From contig JAGZCC010000070.1 of assembly GCA_018369555.1 (NCBI GenBank), forward strand, positions 1 to 11,475: a DNA stretch of 11,475 bases, given 5' to 3'. Under the pieces are notes generated by a model. It was not told the DNA's origin, searched no databases, and was given only the letters and a program-made list of their open reading frames with translations. Positions 1 through 7,900 of the stretch are shown here, piece by piece. This DNA comes from Thomasclavelia spiroformis. GTDB taxonomy: Bacteria > Bacillota_I > Bacilli_A > Erysipelotrichales > Coprobacillaceae. The number at the start of each line of letters is the position of its first letter. Position 1 is the first letter of the stretch. Both the position numbers and the translations under genes were made by a program.

Positions 1-3000
1 TACAGTTGACCAATTACCACTTTCATCTTGAACTGAAACATTGAATCCAAGTTGTGTATTACGATAACCATTTTCTTCAAAAGCAACTTTAATATAATTA
101 ACTGCATATGGTTGATCTAATGTTACTCCTCCTGAAACCGGTAAATTAGTTTTAGAATTGGCTACCCAACAATCTTCAAAATTATTATTATTAATTTTTT
201 CTTTTCCATATGAACTCATTAACTCATTATCAGCATATGCCTGTCCTAAAGGTGCAACATTAGCGCTATTATCATGAATTAAATAATTTTTTGCAAGTTC
301 TAAATAACCTATTGCTTGATAAATTTCATCTTTAGTAGCAGTATCTATGTTATTATAAATTTCTTTTGCTTGTTGATAATATGATTGATACTTAGCATAG
401 TATTCTTCAAGATATTCTCTACTATCTTCATTTTCAATTTCTTTTAGATTAGCTTCTAAGACTTTAATATTTACTAAATTATTAATAGCATTTTTTAATA
501 ATGTAATTGCTTCTTTATAATCTTTACTATCACTATTAACATCATCTAATACTGCTTGTGTTTGATCAATTGCCTGAAGTAAAACTTGATAACTTAATTT
601 AGAATAAGTTTTTTCATCAATTGCTTTGGCTTCTTTAAGTAAATTATCTAATTGAGTAACTAAATTACTTGCTAGTAAAACTGTTAACTCATCAATTACA
701 CTACCATCTTTAACTAGTTGAATTACTGTTCCATCTGTAACTTTATCTGCCTCACTTAATATAGTTCCATCTTTAATACATTGTAATGTACCACTTCCCA
801 CATATAAGTTTGCTAGTAAATCAGCAACAGTAATATCATCAGGTACACCATTCAAAGTATCATCAGTGATAAACATTGTTGTTCCACCAATTAATTGAAT
901 ACCTTTACTTGAATATATTTTCATTTCACATAATGCCGGATATATTCCACCATTACTTTCATATGTAATTTTAACATCATCACTAATTATCGGTGAACCT
1001 AAAGGAATATCAATCGTATATGATTGTGTTTCTGCATTATAACTCTGTCCACTGTATACTTTATTCCAATTACCATTTTGATCTTTCATTTCAATATAGA
1101 AGTTCATTACATTGCTTCCTAAAGGTGATCTTGTTTCAAAAACAAGTTGCAATCCATAGATTTCTTGCTTTTGATTAAAACGAACTCCCGCACTAACTGG
1201 TACTTTATTACTTTCCGCAATCCACATAGAACCTAAATTATTATCATTTAGATTACTAGCAACATAGCTACCTAACACACTATCACCATAAGCCACACCA
1301 TCTGGTGCAATATTTTCATCCATAATAGTATCTTTTTGAGCTTGGCCAGTTAAGTAACCATCACAAATTTCTAAATAAATATCTTTAAGTCCACGATATG
1401 AACTATTACCATCTGCTACTTTAACATCTGTTGGATATTCAATATCATTAATAACTACATCCCAACCAATATTGAAATAATCTTTATTGCTTGATGGGGC
1501 AACATAATTTCCAGTTGCCATTGCTTCTTCAAGTCGATCTAACCATAATTTCCACATTGGATAGTTATAATCTCTTTCTAAACCATTATATTGACGATGA
1601 GCATAAGTTTGTAATGTTTTTGAACTCCAAATATTAACAAGTGCTTTAGCATTAATAATCATCATATCTTTGGCATAATCATCATATGTACCACTATTTC
1701 TTTCATCGTTGTAGAAATTAGTTGCTTTAGAAATCCATGTTCCATATAATGAATCTTCCTCAAAACCTGCAATTTCATCAATTAATAAAATACTGTTTAA
1801 CAATTTATCACGATATTTTTCAAAAATTTCATGATTTTTTGCATTATAAGCTTCAACTATTCGTGAGAAAAATTCAACTTGACTATTAGCTAAAGTTTGA
1901 CGCAAAATATCCACTACATCATAAATATAACATTCGTTATCTTTAAACTTATCAAAATCTTGCATCAATAAACTAGTTGCTTCTTCAAACTTAATTGGAT
2001 CATACATCAATTCGTAATCTCCAATAACTATCTCTGGATCAAATGATGGTCGCATATTAGTAATGCAATTAACATTTCCTGTATGATATTTAGCACTACC
2101 ATCATCATTATTTGCTCCATAAGCCGTTGATAATAAAATCTGCCAAGCTCCCCATGAATTTTCAGAAAATTCACCATATCTTCGCGTAATATAATCTTTT
2201 AACCATGCTTTAGTATCTTTAGGTTCAGTTTCCCAAACCATTTCCCAGAATAAATCATAATTTACTGGATTTAAAAGTGTTCCTTCTGGTGTAATTCCAA
2301 TCCCTTTCATATGATCAGATTCTTGATTAGCTTTAGTAATTTGAGTCGCTAAATATTCAAGTTCACCATGCATTCCAGTTCTACCACCATAATTATCTAA
2401 CATACAAAATACCCATGAAGTTCCACCAAACTCTTTTCCATTCCAATTTGTTGTATTACTCCAATGAGGATTTTCGGTTGCATCTAAATCTAAAACAAGA
2501 ACATGTTCTTCTTTATTTTCACCAAATCCTTCTAAGATTTCAGCATTTGGATTTGAAAGCCATGATTGAATAACCCAAACAGCCTTTGAATCATAAGTCA
2601 TCATTTGTTTTAAAATATGTGCTGACATCTCAGGCTTGCTTAAATCAGGTGGAATAATTCCTCCTTCATGTGCTAAATCTCCAGCATAATAATCAGTAAT
2701 TTGTCCATAAATATACTCTTGAACTTCATAAAACTTACTTGCTAGAGCATTATATCCATCATAAGTAGTTTTCAAAATTGGCGGACGTGTAAATCCAGAC
2801 CAATCACCTTGCGCTACCATATATGAATGAATATCTTCAAATCCATAATCCTCAACAAGTGTTTCATTAGCAACATTTGCAAAGTTTTCTGGCATTGCTC
2901 CCATAAATCCTTGTAAACAAGGTTGCATTCCAAGAACTGTCATTTTACGCTGATTAACTCGGGCCATTTCCACTGTATCGATTATCCATTCATCACTAAC

Positions 3001-4620
3001 TGGACCACCATATGATTCCAAATTTCCCATTAACCACCAAGCTTTATATGCATAACCACAAACAAATGCTTTTGCAGCTTCAATATCATATCCGTAATTT
3101 TGTAAATATTCTACCCATAACGCTTCTGTTGCGGTAGTATCTAAGATTAAATTCACCCCATTTAAAGCAAAATAATCTAATTCTCTTTGCCATTCATCAT
3201 AACCCCAAAATGGCATTGTATAAGATAATGTACAATAATTATACGCATAACGTATTTCATATGGAGATTCTTTATGAATTGTTTCTTTTATTTCTGGAAT
3301 ACTGTCAGGCATTTTTACTTGTTTAGTTTGTTGTGAAACATGTACATTACAATAATACTTTAAAAAATAATTTAATCCTGATGTTAAAGAAATTCCTTCA
3401 TTACCTTTAATATGAACCTTACCATCTTGACTAGATAATTCATAATAATCTTTTCCATTACTGCTAGGTACTATCTCAAATGTAAACCAATCAATATATT
3501 GTTCCCCTAAAATTCTTGAAATAACACCTTCAACTTCTTTAAATACATCTTCATTACCAAATGTATCTTTGATATCATAATGACCATTTTCATCAGAAAT
3601 CTTTGCAACATCAACATTATAATTTTCTAATAGCCACGTAGTATATGATTCAATTCCTAAATCAGTCCGTGTTTCAACAGTTTCTAAATTACTTTCATTT
3701 CCATAAACCTTTATTTCTGAAATTTGTGAATTTGCTCCTTCACCATTTGAGTTACCAATTACATTTACACGAATTACACGATAAGTAACTAAATCATCAA
3801 AAACATATTCATCGCCATCCTCGCTACTTTCTTTAATATCAGTTGTTGCGAGTTTTTCAAAATGAACACCATCAACACTACCATAAAGAGTATAAGCAAA
3901 CTTTACACTCCCTTGTGGCATGTATACTTTGATTTTAGAAATATCATAATTATCCATTAAATCCACATCAACATATTTTGGATAATCTTCTCCACTCCAC
4001 GATGTAGTAGATTGACCATCAACTACCAAAGATGAAAAACTTTCATTAGTTGTTGATCTAGTTGGTTTACCAAAAGCAATATTATCTGGATCATTAGGGT
4101 CAGTTGTTGGAAATTCTGGTGGTTGATATTCAGTATTTTCAACTCCATACACCTCTAATTCATTAATATGCACACTTGTATTTGCAGAATTATAACTCAT
4201 TTTAACTTTAACAAATTTAGCAACTTTTGTTTCAAATGAATATGTTTCCCCATCTGAAGTTTGCACAGTATTATCAGCTTTCTCCCCAACTTTTTCATAA
4301 TTAACACCATCAACACTAATATAAACTTCATAATGATAATAACGACTTCCTGCATAATAAGGGATTACAATTATTTTAGATATATCATAATATCCTCCCA
4401 AATCTACGAATAATTCACTTGGATATAAGCCACCATCCCAATAAGTGCTTTTATCTCCATCAACAGCACGTGAAGAATTACCATTACTAGCAAGAGTTGT
4501 TTTATTTAAGGCAACATTTTGTAAATCATTATTTTCAATTGCTCTAACATCAATAGATACATATCCAATAATCATCGCTAAAGTCACTAAACATTTGATT
4601 ATTTTTCTTAGCATCTTCAT
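1..4620 (-). CDS. Secreted GH89 alpha-N-acetylglucosaminidase with CBM32 and FIVAR modules (3' end outside window)
   Basis: This is an extracellular exo-enzyme expected to release terminal alpha-linked GlcNAc (NAGLU/GH89 family). The frame is open from ATG at 4620 to base 1, giving 1540 codons; the C-terminus lies beyond the edge. Visible order: signal peptide 1-27 (MKMLRKIIK, hydrophobic core, VRA); two F5/8C-CBM32 modules, about 34-160 and 181-312, joined by a Pro/Asp linker; GH89 N-domain from about 320; TIM barrel about 420-780; helical C-domain to about 1045; a galactose-binding-like module 1103-1231; a small beta region 1234-1315; a FIVAR repeat about 1318-1382 and a second helical stretch to 1452; then a second copy of the 1103-type module from 1454. 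Family landmarks include LNGVNLILD, WLMGNLESYGGP, AVWVIQSW and CMLDNYGGRTGM. By family comparison the catalytic pair should be E652 (DLAHEGG) and E779 (GITPEG). The start is set by AGAAGGG five bases upstream. An in-frame ATG at 4641 exists, but this RBS would lie inside the resulting extension. Wall anchoring is likely but not visible. Confidence 0.93.
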   Translation of the reverse strand, partial: MKMLRKIIKCLVTLAMIIGYVSIDVRAIENNDLQNVALNKTTLASNGNSSRAVDGDKSTYWDGGLYPSELFVDLGGYYDISKIIVIPYYAGSRYYHYEVYISVDGVNYEKVGEKADNTVQTSDGETYSFETKVAKFVKVKMSYNSANTSVHINELEVYGVENTEYQPPEFPTTDPNDPDNIAFGKPTRSTTNESFSSLVVDGQSTTSWSGEDYPKYVDVDLMDNYDISKIKVYMPQGSVKFAYTLYGSVDGVHFEKLATTDIKESSEDGDEYVFDDLVTYRVIRVNVIGNSNGEGANSQISEIKVYGNESNLETVETRTDLGIESYTTWLLENYNVDVAKISDENGHYDIKDTFGNEDVFKEVEGVISRILGEQYIDWFTFEIVPSSNGKDYYELSSQDGKVHIKGNEGISLTSGLNYFLKYYCNVHVSQQTKQVKMPDSIPEIKETIHKESPYEIRYAYNYCTLSYTMPFWGYDEWQRELDYFALNGVNLILDTTATEALWVEYLQNYGYDIEAAKAFVCGYAYKAWWLMGNLESYGGPVSDEWIIDTVEMARVNQRKMTVLGMQPCLQGFMGAMPENFANVANETLVEDYGFEDIHSYMVAQGDWSGFTRPPILKTTYDGYNALASKFYEVQEYIYGQITDYYAGDLAHEGGIIPPDLSKPEMSAHILKQMMTYDSKAVWVIQSWLSNPNAEILEGFGENKEEHVLVLDLDATENPHWSNTTNWNGKEFGGTSWVFCMLDNYGGRTGMHGELEYLATQITKANQESDHMKGIGITPEGTLLNPVNYDLFWEMVWETEPKDTKAWLKDYITRRYGEFSENSWGAWQILLSTAYGANNDDGSAKYHTGNVNCITNMRPSFDPEIVIGDYELMYDPIKFEEATSLLMQDFDKFKDNECYIYDVVDILRQTLANSQVEFFSRIVEAYNAKNHEIFEKYRDKLLNSILLIDEIAGFEEDSLYGTWISKATNFYNDERNSGTYDDYAKDMMIINAKALVNIWSSKTLQTYAHRQYNGLERDYNYPMWKLWLDRLEEAMATGNYVAPSSNKDYFNIGWDVVINDIEYPTDVKVADGNSSYRGLKDIYLEICDGYLTGQAQKDTIMDENIAPDGVAYGDSVLGSYVASNLNDNNLGSMWIAESNKVPVSAGVRFNQKQEIYGLQLVFETRSPLGSNVMNFYIEMKDQNGNWNKVYSGQSYNAETQSYTIDIPLGSPIISDDVKITYESNGGIYPALCEMKIYSSKGIQLIGGTTMFITDDTLNGVPDDITVADLLANLYVGSGTLQCIKDGTILSEADKVTDGTVIQLVKDGSVIDELTVLLASNLVTQLDNLLKEAKAIDEKTYSKLSYQVLLQAIDQTQAVLDDVNSDSKDYKEAITLLKNAINNLVNIKVLEANLKEIENEDSREYLEEYYAKYQSYYQQAKEIYNNIDTATKDEIYQAIGYLELAKNYLIHDNSANVAPLGQAYADNELMSSYGKEKINNNNFEDCWVANSKTNLPVSGGVTLDQPYAVNYIKVAFEENGYRNTQLGFNVSVQDESGNWSTV

Positions 4621-4631
4621 ATTTTCCCTTC
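4621..4631 (-). promoter_or_regulatory. Ribosome binding site of the GH89 gene
   Basis: Read on the minus strand the sequence is AGAAGGG-AAAAT-ATG. The purine core lies five bases before the ATG at 4620. This decides that start over the in-frame ATG at 4641, seven codons further upstream, because the Shine-Dalgarno sequence would lie inside that longer reading frame. A TAG codon at 4645-4647 blocks any longer frame. Confidence 0.65.
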
Positions 4632-4815
4632 TATCATTCATATTCTATGTCATAACAATTATATTCAAAGCCAAAATACTTATATTAGTAAAATATCATT
4701 TCTCTATCCCTTCTTCCCTTTTACATAACTCTTTAATATAAGTAAATCGCATATAACACTACAAATTTTCATTGCAGTAATATCAAATATATTTTACACT
4801 AATTTATCTAATTAA

Positions 4816-4847
4816 ATTATAACACAAATCAATTAGTAAAATTTTAC
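4816..4847 (-). promoter_or_regulatory. Probable promoter with overlapping palindrome, GH89 gene
   Basis: On the minus strand there is an exact -10 hexamer TATAAT (4816-4821) preceded by TGT, giving an extended -10 (TGTTATAAT). No good -35 box stands 16-18 bases upstream, which fits an extended -10 promoter. Just upstream is a perfect 12-base palindrome, GTAAAATTTTAC (4836-4847), centred near the expected -32 position, where a bound repressor would block polymerase. The operator role is inference; AT-rich palindromes arise easily by chance. Confidence 0.4.
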
Positions 4848-4899
4848 AATAATTAGCAAATTTATACACTTTAATCTAACCCTTATTCAAAGGATTTAT

Positions 4900-4954
4900 A
4901 TTTAAAATAAAAAAGAGATTTCTTAACTATTATCACATAATTTTGAAATCTCTT
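4900..4954 (-). terminator. Rho-independent terminator of the GH92 gene
   Basis: On the minus strand, 22 bases past the GH92 stop codon, a 10-base arm AAGAGATTTC (4954 to 4945) is followed by a 22-base loop and the perfect complement GAAATCTCTT (4922 to 4913). A T-rich run follows at once (TTTTTTATTTTAAA, 4912 downwards). The stem is AT-rich and the loop long, so efficiency may be moderate. The position directly after the stop and the T tract support the call. Confidence 0.75.
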
Positions 4955-4976
4955 ATTTTATAATATTTATTTTTAA

Positions 4977-7900
4977 TTAATCTTCTTTTCTTCTAAATAC
5001 TGTATATCCAGCTACACTTAATAATGCAAGCCCTGCTAATGTTCCTATTAGTGCTTCATCACCTGTTTTTACACTTACAGTTGTATCACCATTATTTACT
5101 GTGTTATCTACATTTGATGGTGTACTTGGATTAGCTTGTAATCCTGCTATTGCTTTTACCAATATATCTTTTGCATTATCTACTTCTTCTTGAGTGGCAT
5201 TTGGATTATCTAATACTACTTTTGCTTCATCTAATGCTTTTGTTAATCCATCAAATGATGCTTTTGTATAATTTGCTACGTTTAATCCATTTGCTTGATT
5301 GATTAATTCTTCTAATAAGCTCTTATCAGGAATTAATCTTAAGTTCAAGAATGCTGTTACTAATTCACTGTAAGCTGTATTTACTTCTTCTTGCATTGCA
5401 TTTTCATCATTATATACAACACTAGCTTCAGTTAATTCTGCTTCAAATGCTGTCCATGTAGTTTTAGTATATTTAGATGAATCTAATCCTGCAACTTTAT
5501 CGATGAATGCTTTTAATGCTGTTTTATCTCCTTTGAAGAATTCTAATTTTTGCATGATACTAGCAAGTCTATCAAATGCATTATTTACTTCATCTTGAGT
5601 AGCACTTGCATTATTGTAAACTGCATTTGCTTCATCTCTAGCTGCTTTGAATTCATTAGCAACTACTGGAATTACTTTATCTAAATCTTCATCAGTAATT
5701 GCATTAGCTAAATCGATTGCAATCTTTAATGCTGTTTTATCTGCTTCTTTATAATCAATTAATTTAAAGATTACTTCTACTTGATGTGCTTTTTTTACAT
5801 TAACTAAAGTTATACTGTTATTTTCAACTTTACCATCGTATACTTGTCCATCAACCAACACTTGATCAAAAACATATCCTTCTTCTGGAGCAAATGTAAT
5901 AACCAAATCCTCACCATATTTTACATCTAAATTTTCATTAGTAATTATTCCATTTTGTGCTGTTACAGTAGGAGTAATGATTTCACTAAAACTAAACCAA
6001 TCAATATTAGCAACATTTTGTTTTGATAAACCTTCAATTTCAGCAGGCAATATTTCACCACTAAAAGTTAAATATACATCATGAATACCTTTAATATTTT
6101 GAATGGATTCAAATTTCTTACTACTGTATACATAATTTTTCCATGTGCCTGTTTTATTTGGAACAAAAGTTACAATTGGTTCATTATCAGTACTATCTAA
6201 CCTTACTTCAATTAGTGGATTACCACATTGAGTAATTGTTTCTGCTGAATAATATAATTCAAAGAAATTTGCATTAGAATCAAAAATAACATTTTTATAA
6301 CATACCCAATCACCTGGATTTAAACTTCCAATGTTTGGCCCATCATTAACAATTCCAGAATTTTCATCATATATTTCGGCTTCTTGTTTATCATATGCTA
6401 AACGATTTGAATCTATTTTATCTAAAGAATTTTGTAAACCATAATAAGCCTCTTCAATTGTTTTTTCATCGGGAACTTCTTGATTAATTACCTCTCTAGC
6501 AACAGCAAGTTTTTGTTCAATATTCTTAATTATTTCTATATGTACAGAAGACAAATCTAAACTTTCGCTATAAGTTACTAAGTTCTTTAAATCTTCTAAA
6601 GTAATTTTTTCAAATTCATCTAATTGTGAAAATAATTCTATTTCTGAAAGTGCTTCTCCACCAATTAATTCTAATTTATAATGCTTAAATTCATCTGCTT
6701 CATGAATCACAAATGGTCTTGTATAACGACCCCATTCAAATTCTAGATTGGCTCTTTCTTCAAGTAATTGCCAATTTTTAGCATCATTTGACCCATATAC
6801 TTTGAATCCTTCTGGAGCTTTACCATCTTTAGAAGAAGTAAGTGTAAGCATATCAATATATTGCGGTTTAATAAAACTATAAATCAATTCTGAAGTATCT
6901 TGTGATAATGCTGCTACTGTATCTGATGTATTATCAAACAAATTTTTGGCATTTTCAATATTCTTGGTAGTCATACTTGTTAAATATACATCACCATCAA
7001 TCTTATCAACTTCTTTTACTTTGGTTGACGTAATATCTTCTTTTGGATTGGCAATTTGGTCATTCTTTGTAACTGATGTTGGTAAACTATCAATACTGCT
7101 CCCCCATGAAGAAGGAGTATTTGACATATTCATAACAATATCTGCCCCATTTATTAAATCTTCATGTGTTAAGTAGTTCTTATTATAGCTTTCACCATTT
7201 AAAGTTACATTTTGAATATATACATTTTCTTTACTGTTTCCATTAGCAGTAATCGTAATATCTTTACCATTGTCTAAATGAATTATTGTTTTATCAAAGA
7301 TTGGTGAACCAATCATATATTCATTAGTTCCCATAATTGGATAAAAGCCTAAAGCACTAAAGACATACCATGCTCCTCCTGCACCATTATCCTCATCACC
7401 AATCATTCCTTGACCAATTTCGCTACCAATAAAACAACGATCTAAAGAATCTCTAACATATTTTTGAGTTTTCCATGGTTGACCCGCATAATTATACATA
7501 TAAATAATATGATAAGCAGGTTGATTTGATTGGTTATATTGACCCATCTTAACTTCTCGAGCTTCTTTTGGTTCTTTATGGCCATATCCATAGCCATCCA
7601 TATCAGCCCCAAAACCATTAACCTCACCTTTTGTTTCAAAAATCGTATCTAATTTTTCAGCAAGTTTATCACGGCCACCATATAAATTAGCTAAACCTTG
7701 ACCATCATAAGTTACTCCAACTGACCAAACATATGCATTTGCTTCATCATAATTGTCACCCCAGTATCTTGGATCAAAGGTATTTACATCATTAAGACTT
7801 GGCCCATACCAGTTACCTGCTGCATCTTTTCCTTTAAACCACATATCATTTACATCATCGCTTTGTTTATCAAATAAATTAACATAATTCATTGCACGAT

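Larger units (their letters stand above)
4621..4976. other. Intergenic region between GH92 and GH89 genes
   Basis: This 356-base AT-rich gap separates two minus-strand genes. It holds the GH92 gene's terminator (4900-4954) and a probable promoter and operator-like palindrome for the GH89 gene (4816-4847). That leaves a predicted 5' untranslated leader of roughly 190 bases, in which I see no riboswitch or convincing small gene. The plus-strand open frame running through here (4445-4741) has no ribosome binding site and overlaps the GH89 signal-peptide region, so it is not called as a gene. Confidence 0.7.

Noticed and set aside
993..1178. Plus-strand 61-codon open frame
   Set aside because: Antisense shadow of the GH89 tail module; no start signals.
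1..4620. Possible frameshift or stop in the GH89 gene
   Set aside because: Reading the minus strand in triplets set by the ATG at 4620 gave no in-frame stop in the lines checked codon by codon, and the translation is continuous with family motifs in order. The gene is only cut by the window edge.
4445..4741. Plus-strand 98-codon open frame with hydrophobic C-terminal half
   Set aside because: It runs antisense to the GH89 signal-peptide and first CBM32 region, has no ribosome binding site, and its hydrophobicity comes from T-rich antisense codons.
5150..5730. Tandem DNA repeat across the three FIVAR repeats of the GH92 protein
   Set aside because: The repeats are similar as proteins (DK-L-I, T-EEV-A pattern) but diverged in DNA, so this is an old domain repeat, not a recent tandem array.
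6946..7176. Plus-strand open frame with a hydrophobic start resembling a small membrane protein
   Set aside because: It lies wholly antisense inside the GH92 gene, where the minus strand has clear homology; it has no separate signals.
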